A DNA stretch of 64,000 nucleotides from Bacteroidota bacterium (GCA_947460175.1 CANHGW010000003.1:62001-126000); one strand, 5' to 3'. Counted from the stretch's first letter, positions 43,261 through 52,239 are shown. The notes: generated from the sequence alone by a model not told the origin. A program made the numbers and translations.

Positions 43261-44901
43261 TTAACGTAAAACAGATAACTTCTCAGCAGCAGTATAATTA
43301 CCACCACTTAATTTAATTACATAGAATCCGTTTGCAAAGTTTTCAGTTGAGAAATGGATTGCATTGAATCCTTTGTTTACTTGTTGTTTTTGAGCATACA
43401 TCACGTTCCCGTTTAAATCAACTACTTCAAGATTCAACATTGCACTCTCCTTCATTGTAAATGAAATAGTAGCATCATTTGTTGCAGGATTAGGATATAC
43501 ATTTACATCCAATTTAGTAAGATTTACTTCATTCAAGCCTACAGAGATATAACCATAGTTATATGATGCAGTATCTGGGTTAAAGTTAGACCAATCAGCT
43601 GTCCAATCATCAGCACCAAATGCACCACGATAAGCTACAGTCGTAAAGCCACTCGTTAAAAAAGCATCAGCAAATGAAGCACCAGACAACATTGGTGAAC
43701 CTGCACTTGGTCTAAAGTTAGGATTTGTATAGTTAAATGGGTTTGACAACATTACATCTGTATTAGCAGGATAAACCATGTTATCCCAACCAGTGGTACC
43801 ATACCAAGCAGAAATACCCCAAGCAGTGGTTGTAGCAGCTGAATCTAAATTTAAATTTGAAGCAGAAATTACAGTATTCTTAACTTTCAACAAGCTGTTG
43901 TTTGCATTATTTTGACAGCTATCACCATCAATTTTGATTCCTGTAGGCCATCCCATTACGATTGAATTAAACAAACTCATTTGAGAATTACGACGGATAT
44001 GTGCACCTCTTCTGAAGTTAGGATCGTATGTTGTTGTAGGTGTAAATCGTGGTCCGATCAATGTCATATTAGAAAACACAGGTTGAGTTTTAGGTCCGTT
44101 TGCAGAACCAGCAGCATCGTTGTCACTTTCAAATGCCATAGCACCAGAAACAGCATCAGCTACTAATGTATCACGTAAGCAAACACCAAATTGTACTTTA
44201 CCACTGAATCCAAAATCAGTATCAAAATCATCATCATTACCACGGAATGCGATTAAATGATCAGCACTTACCGTACCACCAAACCACTCAAATGCATCAT
44301 CTAAACCATAACTACATTGTACATATGAAATTTTTGTTCCACTACCAACACCACCCATTGTCAAAGAGTTCAACTCATTATTTGGTGCATAAGCAAAACC
44401 AGCATATTCGATACGAACATATTTCAATTCACCGCTATTGTCCAAATCATTTAAACCACCATATTGACCATCAGAAGGTGTTCCATCTGGGTTAGCTAAA
44501 TTGCCACCCTCAAATGTTCCAATACCTCCAGGCACATTGATACGTGCATTACCTGCAATAACAACACCACCCCAATCACCCATAGCTTTGTTGCCAGGCG
44601 CTTCGCTTGATGTAAATACAATTGGCTTCGTAGGTGTTCCTATCGCATATATTTTTGCACCACGTACAACAATCAACGCTGAACCTGCAGCTGCTTTATC
44701 ACCTTTGATAACAGTACCCGGAGCAATGTTTAAGGTACCACCAGCTTTTACGTAGACTTTACCAGTTAATTTATAAATAGTGTCAGCACTCCAGTTTACT
44801 GTACCAACTAAATTTCCAGACACAGCCTTAACAGGTGCCTGTGCCATACTGCTAGAAATAGCAGCTACTAAAATTGCGAATGTAGAGATAATTCGTTTCA
44901 T
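43261..44901 (-). CDS. T9SS-exported protein paired with the TonB receptor
   Basis: 546 residues from the ATG at 44901 (MKRIISTFAILVAAISSSMAQ), giving a clean signal peptide; 24 extra bases upstream of it are rejected. The mature protein begins with a right-handed beta-helix-like part (GTLNIAPGTVIKGDKA, GDWGGVVIAGNARINVPGG) with many Asp/Asn/Gly loops, and NDDDFDTDFGFSGKV-type segments. The last 75 residues (VYPNPATNDATISF...AAEKLSVLR) are a T9SS type A sorting domain. Often encoded next to TonB receptors in Bacteroidota. The same 11-bp-spaced heptamer array is upstream of both genes, so they are probably co-induced. Confidence 0.88.
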   Translation of the reverse strand: MKRIISTFAILVAAISSSMAQAPVKAVSGNLVGTVNWSADTIYKLTGKVYVKAGGTLNIAPGTVIKGDKAAAGSALIVVRGAKIYAIGTPTKPIVFTSSEAPGNKAMGDWGGVVIAGNARINVPGGIGTFEGGNLANPDGTPSDGQYGGLNDLDNSGELKYVRIEYAGFAYAPNNELNSLTMGGVGSGTKISYVQCSYGLDDAFEWFGGTVSADHLIAFRGNDDDFDTDFGFSGKVQFGVCLRDTLVADAVSGAMAFESDNDAAGSANGPKTQPVFSNMTLIGPRFTPTTTYDPNFRRGAHIRRNSQMSLFNSIVMGWPTGIKIDGDSCQNNANNSLLKVKNTVISASNLNLDSAATTTAWGISAWYGTTGWDNMVYPANTDVMLSNPFNYTNPNFRPSAGSPMLSGASFADAFLTSGFTTVAYRGAFGADDWTADWSNFNPDTASYNYGYISVGLNEVNLTKLDVNVYPNPATNDATISFTMKESAMLNLEVVDLNGNVMYAQKQQVNKGFNAIHFSTENFANGFYVIKLSGGNYTAAEKLSVLR

Positions 44902-44922
44902 ATATTTTTTCTTATTTGAAAG

Positions 44923-44930
44923 CAAATATA
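44923..44930 (-). promoter_or_regulatory. -7 box TATATTTG of the T9SS gene
   Basis: Minus-strand TAnnTTTG match, 21 bases upstream of the ATG at 44901; the heptamer array starts 8 bases further upstream. Confidence 0.7.
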
Positions 44931-44938
44931 CTTAACGC

Positions 44939-44978
44939 ATATTACTTTAATGTTACCCGTACATTACCTCAATGTTAT
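44939..44978. promoter_or_regulatory. Four 11-bp-spaced heptamers (array 1), PhoB/OmpR-type operator
   Basis: On the plus strand ATATTAC at 44939, ATGTTAC at 44950, ACATTAC at 44961 and ATGTTAT at 44972, each exactly 11 bases after the last (sense strand of the gene GTAAYAT). Eleven-base direct repeats are the layout of PhoB/OmpR-family tandem dimers. It sits where an activator would touch polymerase. Confidence 0.75.
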
Positions 44979-44993
44979 GCTTTATAGACATGA

Positions 44994-45021
44994 AAAATGC
45001 GACTCAAATGAGTCGCATTTT
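44994..45021 (-). terminator. Terminator hairpin after the TonB receptor gene
   Basis: A perfect 12-bp stem (AAAATGCGACTC / GAGTCGCATTTT) with a 4-base loop, 23 bases after the receptor stop. It ends in T on both strands. Confidence 0.85.
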
Positions 45022-45043
45022 ATAAAATTAGAGTACTTGATTA

Positions 45044-47881
45044 TTAAAATTGATAGGCAACTGATAAACCGAAATTTGTACCTAAACGAGATCGTATCAC
45101 ATTATAATCTTTGTTTTTATTATACTGATTTTGATCTCTCACAATAGCATATTTTTCATCAATGTTATAATACAATACTTGTGGATTACTTAAGATATCT
45201 GAAATAGTAAACTTAACTTCTAGTTTTTTATAAAACTTTTTGCTCAAACTAAAATCTAAGACATTTCGAGGTGCTTCATACATCTCAGGAATTTCTCCAT
45301 TACCAACAGCAAAAATACGCTCGCCAATTCTATTGAAAACCAATGTAGAAGCTATGTTTGATGTTGGGTGATTGTAACTTACACCACCATTTATAATATA
45401 AGGTGACTGTCCTTGCATTTGTCTTTTATAAACACTTTTTTCTCCTCCAGCACTTGTTGTTGTTACTTCAACTTCTGATTTTATGTATGCAAAATTTCCA
45501 AAAAATATTACATTATTAAGTTGTGATTTTTCATTTTTAGTCAAAAATGAAAGGGATTTTCTAAACTCCAACTCAATACCATAACTTTGAGCTGTTGGTA
45601 CATTAACATAGCTGAATACTTTTTGAGTTGTAGCCAAACCAAAAGGTACTGTAGTTTCTATAGGGTTATCAAAATATTTGTAAAATAAAGATCCAGAAAC
45701 CATTTCGCCTTTACCCATAAAATACTCGTAACGTAAATCATAATTTTGGATACGAGTTTGCTCTAAATTAGTATTACCTGTAAAGGTTGCTGACATATTA
45801 TAGTCGTAGAATGCAGATGGAGACAACTCTCTAAATTCAGGTCTTGATAATGTTTTAGAAGCACACAAACGTATGTTTGTTTTTTTGTTTAGTAAATAAG
45901 TAAAATTAAGTGAAGGCAATATATCTGTGTTTTGTTTTTCAACAGTCAAATCACCTGGAACTAAATTACCTGTAACTAAATTTTGCTTGAAGTCTTCTAT
46001 ACGAACACCATATACAAATCTAAATTTCTCAGCAAACAAATTATCATTCATTATATAATAAGCTTTTAAGCTTGAACTAGCGGTATATTGATCTTGAGGT
46101 ACAGATGCATCACTCAATATAAATCCAGTAGTTTTGATGTTCTCTTGCGAAAACATTTGTTCGATTGGCAATGTCAATAAATCCTGCTCAAATCCAACTT
46201 GCTTAGCTTTAACATAAGCAAGCACTCGTGCATCATAAGAACGTTCTTTTGATTGCATATACGCTCCTGCCTTGAGTGAATGGTTTGAATTAAATAATTT
46301 GTAAGGAACAGTTACATCAATGTTTCCACTATAAATAGACTCTTTTGTTTTGGAGAAAAAACGTCCCATGAAAAATGGATTTGGGAATGTAGTTACATTG
46401 GCAACATAGTTACTATCCGTAGCATCGTAATTACGTGTATAGATAGAACGACGCAAATCAGGAATTGTACGTGCAATGCTATTTCGACCTACTCCTAATT
46501 GTAGTTTAATTTTATGTTTTGATATGATGTGTTCAGAACTCAATTGATTTGACAATAACTGATTGTTAGAAAACCAAAGAGCGGTACCTTTTACATAATA
46601 CTCGTTATCAATAAAATCACCATTACGTATAACAGTTTGATCATCTGAGTTAATGGTAAATGAATTTTTGAATGTAATCTTATGGTTGTTATTGATTTTG
46701 AAACCAACATTCAACATAGAACCAACTAATACATTATCACGATGTGTTGTATCCTTGAATTTATAAGCTTCAGTAGTACCATTTACCTCATTACGTTCAA
46801 ATGCAATTGTTCTAAAATTTCGGCTGTAAGATATTGCACCCAACACACCAAAGCTCATTTCTTTATGTTGTTTGAACGTTTTAATCAAGCCTCCTGCAAT
46901 TTGCATGTTTCGGAAAGGTGCCATTGAATTCTTTCGTTCTACGCCCCAAGTATTTTCAAATTTCTTAGATGCATCTATACGATCATTCAAAGTAAATTGC
47001 GAAAGCGATTGTGACATTACTTCTTTAGAAGGAAAATCAGATGGAATTACACGCATCGATTTATCATAACCTAACCAATCAGTTTTACTGTTTTTGCTAT
47101 CTTGATAAGGTTTAAACGTACTGATCGTATTCATACCACTTCCAATTTGAATAGTAAGAAAATTTTCTGTTGGAATATCTTTTGTCGTTAAGTCAATGAT
47201 GCCACCTGCAAATTCACCTGGACGATCAGGAGTTGCTGCCTTGACAATAACAATATTTTCTAAAAGATTCGATGGAAATATATCAAACGAAAATGCTTTT
47301 CTATCAGCTTCAGAACTAGGAAGCATGTCACCATTTAACATGGCCAAATTGTAACGATCAGCCAATCCACGTATTACTGCAAATTTATTATCTGCAATAC
47401 TTACGCCACTTACTCGCTTCAATACATCACCTGTATTACGATCAGGTGTTTTTTTAATCAATTCTGCAGAAATACCATCCGAAATGGTTGTCAAATTCTT
47501 TTGCTGTATTTGCAACGCATTGATACTTTCTTTTTTCATTTGAGTTTTGATTACAACTTCTTTTAACCCTTTACCAGATTTATTCATAGTAATTGTTAAG
47601 TAATCACACATACCATTTTTAACGACTACATCTGTAACAGTTTTTTTGTCAAATGATATGTAAGAAAAAAGCAAATTGTATTTACCGTCTGCTACATTTC
47701 GTAAAGTAAACTTACCATCTAAATCAGTTTTTACACCATTGGTAGTTCCTTCAATCATTACAGTAGCACCAATGAGTGTTTCACCCTTATCGTCTATTAC
47801 CTTACCGGAAATTTGACCGCCTGCTGCGAAAGTTGCAACAGAAATTACGAATAGTAACAATGTAAATAATACCTTTTTCAT
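45044..47881 (-). CDS. TonB-dependent receptor with N-terminal CarboxypepD_reg-like domain
   Basis: 945 residues. Signal peptide ends TFAA (about 20). Residues 23-105 form a CarboxypepD_reg-like domain (ISGKVIDDKGETLIGATVMIEGTTNGVKTDLDGKFTL). A plug domain follows with VSGVSIADNKFAVIRGLADRYNLAMLNGDMLPSSEADRKAFSFDIFPSNLLENIVI near 155-210 and PGEFAGGIIDLTTK. The rest is a large barrel ending NFGLSVAYQF, a proper terminal aromatic strand. It imports an unknown ligand using ExbBD-TonB. The preceding heptamer array suggests control by a PhoB-like regulator, hinting at phosphate or a similar scarce nutrient. Confidence 0.93.
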   Translation of the reverse strand: MKKVLFTLLLFVISVATFAAGGQISGKVIDDKGETLIGATVMIEGTTNGVKTDLDGKFTLRNVADGKYNLLFSYISFDKKTVTDVVVKNGMCDYLTITMNKSGKGLKEVVIKTQMKKESINALQIQQKNLTTISDGISAELIKKTPDRNTGDVLKRVSGVSIADNKFAVIRGLADRYNLAMLNGDMLPSSEADRKAFSFDIFPSNLLENIVIVKAATPDRPGEFAGGIIDLTTKDIPTENFLTIQIGSGMNTISTFKPYQDSKNSKTDWLGYDKSMRVIPSDFPSKEVMSQSLSQFTLNDRIDASKKFENTWGVERKNSMAPFRNMQIAGGLIKTFKQHKEMSFGVLGAISYSRNFRTIAFERNEVNGTTEAYKFKDTTHRDNVLVGSMLNVGFKINNNHKITFKNSFTINSDDQTVIRNGDFIDNEYYVKGTALWFSNNQLLSNQLSSEHIISKHKIKLQLGVGRNSIARTIPDLRRSIYTRNYDATDSNYVANVTTFPNPFFMGRFFSKTKESIYSGNIDVTVPYKLFNSNHSLKAGAYMQSKERSYDARVLAYVKAKQVGFEQDLLTLPIEQMFSQENIKTTGFILSDASVPQDQYTASSSLKAYYIMNDNLFAEKFRFVYGVRIEDFKQNLVTGNLVPGDLTVEKQNTDILPSLNFTYLLNKKTNIRLCASKTLSRPEFRELSPSAFYDYNMSATFTGNTNLEQTRIQNYDLRYEYFMGKGEMVSGSLFYKYFDNPIETTVPFGLATTQKVFSYVNVPTAQSYGIELEFRKSLSFLTKNEKSQLNNVIFFGNFAYIKSEVEVTTTSAGGEKSVYKRQMQGQSPYIINGGVSYNHPTSNIASTLVFNRIGERIFAVGNGEIPEMYEAPRNVLDFSLSKKFYKKLEVKFTISDILSNPQVLYYNIDEKYAIVRDQNQYNKNKDYNVIRSRLGTNFGLSVAYQF

Positions 47882-47900
47882 TCTATCTTTTTATAGGTTG

Positions 47901-47908
47901 CAAAGGTA
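47901..47908 (-). promoter_or_regulatory. -7 box TACCTTTG of the TonB receptor gene
   Basis: Minus-strand TAnnTTTG match, 19 bases upstream of the receptor ATG. Confidence 0.65.
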
Positions 47909-47938
47909 AAATGACCCTTTAGGTACAGCGACTAATTG

Positions 47939-47978
47939 ATATTATGCATATGTTACTTTAATATTACCATAATGTTAC
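47939..47978. promoter_or_regulatory. Four 11-bp-spaced heptamers (array 2)
   Basis: ATATTAT at 47939, ATGTTAC at 47950, ATATTAC at 47961 and ATGTTAC at 47972, exact 11-base steps, in the same orientation and arm order as array 1. It lies 30 bases upstream of the receptor's -7 box. Confidence 0.75.
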
Positions 47979-48024
47979 GAAAATTAAATAATGTAATGAT
48001 AACAAGCGTTTCAAAGGACTGAAT

Positions 48025-48053
48025 ATATTACCAAATGGTTAACCTAATATTAC
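48025..48053. promoter_or_regulatory. Additional heptamer pair, 22 bases apart (array 3)
   Basis: ATATTAC at 48025 and 48047, 22 bases apart (two 11-base steps), with a degenerate middle copy at 48036. It lies between the receptor and the divergent lipoprotein gene and could serve either. Confidence 0.5.
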
Positions 48054-48114
48054 CAACGACCCTATTCATAACATAATTTAATAATATGTGATGACAATTT
48101 CTAAAATAAAATGG

Positions 48115-48122
48115 TAACTTTG
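48115..48122 (+). promoter_or_regulatory. -7 box TAACTTTG of the 48160 lipoprotein gene
   Basis: TAnnTTTG match, 37 bases upstream of the ATG. Confidence 0.6.
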
Positions 48123-48159
48123 AACAACATATAATCATCATTTTATCAAACAAATTCTA

Positions 48160-48603
48160 ATGAAATATTTAATTCTTTTCATTCCTTTTTTCACACTATC
48201 ATGCAATTGGGCTAAAGAAAAAGCTAAAAACACTGTAAACAAAACAGGTGAAATAGTAGCCGAAACTGGATCTGAATTTGTAGATGGTGTAAGTAAGGGA
48301 GTTCATAAAACGTTTCAAAATGACATTACACTTTCTGAAAAGCTAATCGAAAAAGGCTTGAAAAAAGGAAAGGTGGAAATTATAGGCACAGATAGTTCAA
48401 GCAACAATATTTTAAGTATCTATTTGATTTTTGATGCTACATTAGAACAACCACTTACTGTGAAATTATTTTCAAATACAGATGAAGAATATGGACGTAT
48501 TACTCAATTGGTAAATGGGCAACAAGGTGAAGCGAAATACGTTGACTTTGTTTTTGACAAGCGTATATCGATTGACAGCAAAAGCAAAATTATTATAGAA
48601 TAA
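48160..48603 (+). CDS. Hypothetical lipoprotein
   Basis: 147 residues. N-terminus MKYLILFIPFFTLSCNW has a lipobox with Cys15. A helical, charged part (about 18-65, apolipoprotein-like KAKNTVNKTGEIVAETGSEF) is followed by a compact beta part. Divergent from the TonB receptor; heptamer array 3 lies between them. Function unknown. Confidence 0.62.
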   Translation: MKYLILFIPFFTLSCNWAKEKAKNTVNKTGEIVAETGSEFVDGVSKGVHKTFQNDITLSEKLIEKGLKKGKVEIIGTDSSSNNILSIYLIFDATLEQPLTVKLFSNTDEEYGRITQLVNGQQGEAKYVDFVFDKRISIDSKSKIIIE

Positions 48604-48676
48604 TATAAATCAACTCCAATCGAAATTAAGCATACCTTGCAGAACTATTGGTGGCTCCAATATAAACATCCACCAA

Positions 48677-49270
48677 ATGCATACAAATTTCGACACACTA
48701 ATTGATAGTTACATTGAAACGACTATTGGAGAAAGTGAGCAATTTCTTTCTAAAGAATTATCAACCCTCCTAATCGAAAACATTGTACATCTATATTCAA
48801 CAAATACAATGACACAAGCAGGCACTGGGAATCAATCAGTGGCCGTATTCAATCAATTATTCAGAAGTGATAAAATCCATTGGCTCGATCGAATTCATAA
48901 CAACGCAAGTGAAAACACTTTTTTCGATGTAATTGATTTATTCATTGCTCATTTGAATGCAACATGCTACACCGGCATTACTGGCTATGAATTCCATTAT
49001 GCAATGTATGAAAAAGGAAGCTTTTACAAGAAGCATGTTGACCAGTTTCATCATAACAAAAAAAGAGCATACACCATGATTATGTATTTGAATGAAAATT
49101 GGCAAGATGGTGATGGTGGAGAATTATGCATTCATCATACAGATCACCTACAATTAATTTCCCCCAAAAATGGTAAAGGAATTTTCTTTAAAAGTAGTGA
49201 TATAGAACATGAAGTATTACTAACCAACAAAACCAGAATGAGTATTACAGGCTGGTTGAGAACCGATTAG
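48677..49270 (+). CDS. 2-oxoglutarate/Fe(II)-dependent oxygenase (prolyl 4-hydroxylase type)
   Basis: 197 residues. The P4Hc core is clear: YEFHYAMYEKGSFYKKHVDQFHHN near 112-135 with the His-x-Asp of the iron triad, YTMIMYLNENWQDGDGGELCIH near 140-160, and FFKSSDIEHEVLLTNKTRMSITGWLRTD at the C-terminus with the distal His and the Arg that binds 2-oxoglutarate. Substrate unknown, probably a protein side chain. It stands alone after the lipoprotein gene. Confidence 0.88.
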   Translation: MHTNFDTLIDSYIETTIGESEQFLSKELSTLLIENIVHLYSTNTMTQAGTGNQSVAVFNQLFRSDKIHWLDRIHNNASENTFFDVIDLFIAHLNATCYTGITGYEFHYAMYEKGSFYKKHVDQFHHNKKRAYTMIMYLNENWQDGDGGELCIHHTDHLQLISPKNGKGIFFKSSDIEHEVLLTNKTRMSITGWLRTD

Positions 49271-49275
49271 AACAA

Positions 49276-49875
49276 CTACCCTCTTCTACGCTCAAGCAAT
49301 GACATCATCATCAATCCCAATTTGATACGGTCTTCTTCACCCGATTCAAATTCGGCTTCTTTGGTCAATTGGAATGTGCGCCCCATTAAAGAAGGCATCT
49401 TTTTAAACATACATACCAAGGTCCCATCGGGTCTTTTAACAGTATAGGAAGGATTGAACAAATAGCCAGTTAATAAACCCAATACAGGTATTTCGCTTAA
49501 TAAACCATCAGCCACTTTAACCCAAGCATTTTTTTCTTGTATGATTAAATCCTGATGATCATTTTCATCATATAATTCATATTGAGCTTTCCAAAGAGAC
49601 TTCCAACCCTTGCGTGCTAATCGACCAATACTACTTCCATCTTGTTTAAGAAAAGAATAGGATGTATTAAAGTCAAGCCATTTATCTGCTTTGATTTCAT
49701 ATGCAATTTGACTTTCTGTTTCATCTGTAAAAACACGAACGTGTTCTTTCAATTTAAACAGCTTTTGTTTCACATAAGCTTTTGTTTGGCCTGTAATGTC
49801 TTTCATTACAAAATCATTGTGAAAAGTTGCAATGTTAAATTTAAATGTATACGGATATAATTCGTTTTCTAGCAT
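49276..49875 (-). CDS. LURP-one-related (LOR / scramblase-like) protein
   Basis: 199 residues, no signal peptide. LYPYTFKFNIATFHNDFVMKDITGQTKAYVKQKLFKLKEHVRVFTDE matches the Tubby-like LOR barrel, with repeating strand pairs and SIGRLARKGWKSLWKAQYELYDENDH in the middle. These proteins have a Tubby-like fold of unknown bacterial function. Convergent with the oxygenase gene, 5 bases apart. Confidence 0.75.
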   Translation of the reverse strand: MLENELYPYTFKFNIATFHNDFVMKDITGQTKAYVKQKLFKLKEHVRVFTDETESQIAYEIKADKWLDFNTSYSFLKQDGSSIGRLARKGWKSLWKAQYELYDENDHQDLIIQEKNAWVKVADGLLSEIPVLGLLTGYLFNPSYTVKRPDGTLVCMFKKMPSLMGRTFQLTKEAEFESGEEDRIKLGLMMMSLLERRRG

Positions 49876-50041
49876 AGTTGATATTAAGATTCCAAATATA
49901 ATGTATAAAATATAAGTAGAAGATATTTCATTCAGCTAAAAAAAATATTGATTCACCCAAAAAACAAAACCTTCCTTTTTAATTATATTAAATAATCAAG
50001 TGTAGATTTGATTTCATTCAAAACTAAAAAATAAATTTATC

Positions 50042-50323
50042 ATGAAAATTAAAATCATTTTATCCTCATTAGCATTTTTGTTTATTGCCAATATTGCAAG
50101 TGCATTCACTATCAAATATTACAATAAGGATTCTAAAAATTATACCATGGAAGTAAAATCGAATGGGTCAACCCAAAAAGTTGAATTCAACAGTTCTACT
50201 TCAGGCGCAACATCAATTCAAACAAGTGCATCTGAAGTTGAAATCAAAACGGCTTGTGGATGGGTAAAAGTAAAAAACGATGCGAAAATTACCATTAAAG
50301 ATGGTTGTATTAAAGTTGAATAA
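50042..50323 (+). CDS. Small secreted hypothetical protein
   Basis: 93 residues. Signal peptide ends ASA (about 22). The mature part is beta-rich (FTIKYYNKDSKNYTMEVKSN, EVEIKTACGWVKVKNDAKITIKDGCIKVE), with two cysteines that may pair. It is followed by a strong terminator, so it is probably a separate transcript. Not recognised. Confidence 0.65.
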   Translation: MKIKIILSSLAFLFIANIASAFTIKYYNKDSKNYTMEVKSNGSTQKVEFNSSTSGATSIQTSASEVEIKTACGWVKVKNDAKITIKDGCIKVE

Positions 50324-50346
50324 TTGTTTTTTCAACTCCTATTATT

Positions 50347-50374
50347 AAAACTCTGTATTACAGAGTTTTTTTTT
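50347..50374 (+). terminator. Rho-independent terminator after the 50042 gene
   Basis: Stem AAACTCTG / CAGAGTTT around TATTA, then nine T. Strong by eye. Confidence 0.87.
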
Positions 50375-50449
50375 GAACAAAACTTTGAAAATTATTTTTT
50401 GTTAAATTACAAGTTAGTTGACTATAGATGAATATAAATGAGACAAATA

Positions 50450-50489
50450 ACCGCAGAGAGCGCAGAGAGTTCGCAGAGGAAGCAAAGGT
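50450..50489. repeat. Short tandem GCAGAG-type repeat
   Basis: Units of CGCAGAGAG, CGCAGAGAG, TTCGCAGAGG, AAGCAAAGG at 9-10 base steps. The same kind of sequence is scattered in many Bacteroidota genomes. Confidence 0.6.
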
Positions 50490-50618
50490 TTTATAAAGAG
50501 GTCGAATGAGAGGTATGAGATTTTAAGGTTAAGGGATTAAGTGAGATTCGTTGACAAACTATGTTAGTAATGGGGACAACTCTTGTTTTATGAATATAGG
50601 AAGTTACATAAATTTGAT

Positions 50619-51107
50619 TTAATCATTGTCGTCTTCATTTTCGTTCGTTATCGCATTAGGATTACTAACAGAATTGATTTCAGCATGTCTTATTTGCCCT
50701 CCTAAATATCCAGTTCTTGCGACCAGTCCGAAACTAATGAATGAGATAAATAAAATAATAATTGCTACTGTTCTAGTCAACGGCGATTTTCTGAATGTCA
50801 AGAACAAACCTACTAAAGAAGCTACTCCCAATATGATTAATGATATCAATGCAAACAATGCAAATTCTTCGTGTGTTTTAATTGTGGCTTCAATAACACC
50901 TTGAATATTTTCAACGGTTTCTTCTGCACCTTCACCAGTCAAGTAAGCAATACCTGCACCTATTGAAGATAAGATGAAAATATAATAGGCAGCTATTTTG
51001 GTTTGATCGCTTCTGACACCAATACCATGTAATAAAACCAACCCACCCAATATTGAACCGAAAATCGGCAAGTGGGTAATGAGCAAATGTATGTGTGTTT
51101 GATCCAT
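50619..51107 (-). CDS. Hypothetical membrane protein (DUF2231-like)
   Basis: 162 residues, four membrane segments (about 8-30, 37-56, 80-102, 110-130). Opens MDQTHIHLLITHLPIFGSILGGLVLLHG, with the His-rich start of DUF2231-type proteins, and ends in an acidic tail NENEDDND. Same strand as, and 69 bases after, the rubrerythrin-like gene. Confidence 0.65.
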   Translation of the reverse strand: MDQTHIHLLITHLPIFGSILGGLVLLHGIGVRSDQTKIAAYYIFILSSIGAGIAYLTGEGAEETVENIQGVIEATIKTHEEFALFALISLIILGVASLVGLFLTFRKSPLTRTVAIIILFISFISFGLVARTGYLGGQIRHAEINSVSNPNAITNENEDDND

Positions 51108-51176
51108 TGTAATTTAGGTTAAAGGTAGTTACATGATTATGAGATGAGTGTGATGCAGATCACATTCAGTAATGGG

Positions 51177-51839
51177 TTATTTAAAAACAATAAATTTATC
51201 TCTGTCAGTTAATGAAAAGTCGCAATGTTTAGGTGCATTTGAAAAAGTATTTCCGCAAACAGGACATACAGAATATTCAGCACTTAAATTATTAAGTGTA
51301 TTGCCATTGATATTGCTCAAGGCTTGCTCGAAAAATTTCTTATGTTTTGCTTCTGTTTTCATAGCATAGGTTAAACTTAGCAATGCGATTTGATTATCCG
51401 CTAATTCGGCTGTTTTAAGAAAGTCTGGATACATTGTATTCGCTTCATATGCTTCGCCATTAATGTCATCCGATAAATTTTCCTTTGTGCTTTTTACAGA
51501 AAATACTGGAGTAATAATTGGAACACTTGCTCCAGCATCTTCGATAACCAGTTTGTGATTCATGGCATGTATGTTTTCTGCAGCAGAAACTGCATTGTAT
51601 AACAAGGCAATCGTATGATAACCTTCTTCTTCCGCTTTTTTCGAGAAGGCTTCGTATTTTGCTGTTGCTGTTTTCTCTCCTTTATATGCTACTTGCATAT
51701 TTTCAATTGTTTTTGTTGTTGCTTCCATGTATTGTTTAGTTGTTGGTTTTACTTCTGTATTTTTATTTTCACAAGAAGTCATTGCCAAACATCCAATTGT
51801 TGTTATAAGTATGGGATAGATAGGAAATAACTTTTTCAT
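51177..51839 (-). CDS. Rubrerythrin-like lipoprotein
   Basis: 220 residues. Lipobox AMTSC (Cys23), so it is predicted to be lipid-anchored. The helical part has ferritin-like diiron residues: AKYEAFSKKAEEEGYH near 62, AAENIHAMNH near 87 and TEAKHKKFFEQAL near 162. The C-terminus VCPVCGNTFSNAPKHCDFS resembles a rubredoxin-type knuckle but only three of four cysteines remain (second pair CDFS instead of CxxC). Rubrerythrins are usually cytosolic peroxide reductases, so export is unusual. Confidence 0.8.
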   Translation of the reverse strand: MKKLFPIYPILITTIGCLAMTSCENKNTEVKPTTKQYMEATTKTIENMQVAYKGEKTATAKYEAFSKKAEEEGYHTIALLYNAVSAAENIHAMNHKLVIEDAGASVPIITPVFSVKSTKENLSDDINGEAYEANTMYPDFLKTAELADNQIALLSLTYAMKTEAKHKKFFEQALSNINGNTLNNLSAEYSVCPVCGNTFSNAPKHCDFSLTDRDKFIVFK

Positions 51840-51987
51840 TTTAAATGCTTATGATTTAATATAATGCAAAGCTAGCTTCAATGTTAACCTTAGTCTTTAC
51901 ACAACAAATGTTAATCCTTATAAGATTCAAGTATTTGATAGTTTCTTTATCAGCAATGTGACCGCCTTAATACCCTTTGATTTATAG

Positions 51988-52080
51988 AACGAATTTCGAA
52001 TTATGTTTTCTAAACCATAAGTCCCACAAAATCATTTGCTAAGTTTGATTCCTTCTAAGTCTTAGAGACATTACGGAAAC
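51988..52080 (-). repeat. Repeat C, copy 1 (decayed coding fragment)
   Basis: About 75-80% identical by eye to C2 at 57933-58027, same orientation. Read on the minus strand it gives MILWDLWFRKHNSKFVL with stops on both sides, matching the open C2 frame (MILWDLWLRKHDSKFVI). Confidence 0.65.
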
Positions 52081-52094
52081 TGAATCCTCATGTG

Positions 52095-52150
52095 TTGGCA
52101 AAGCCAACTATGAACATAAGCCTCATGAAAGCAATAGCATTCGGAGAGAA
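52095..52150. repeat. Hairpin repeat B, copy 1
   Basis: Opens TTGGCAAAGCCAA (5-bp stem, 3-base loop), then an AACATAAGCCTCA stretch and a GAGAG end. About 85% identical by eye to B2 at 60308-60362. Confidence 0.65.
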
Positions 52151-52239
52151 TTTTTGAACAAAATGGTAATTAAAATGATGAAAATTAATCAAATCTGCAT
52201 GTAATAATCATTAAATTAAAATATTAAAAATAATGTTAT

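Larger units (their letters stand above)
50324..50618. other. Intergenic with terminator and GCAGAG repeats
   Basis: Terminator at 50347-50374, then a low-complexity GCAGAG-type stretch at 50450-50489. No reading frame. Confidence 0.6.

Noticed and set aside
50450-50489. GCAGAG tandem stretch as a CRISPR array
   Set aside because: Units are 9-10 bases with no spacers and no cas genes; low-complexity repeat is enough.
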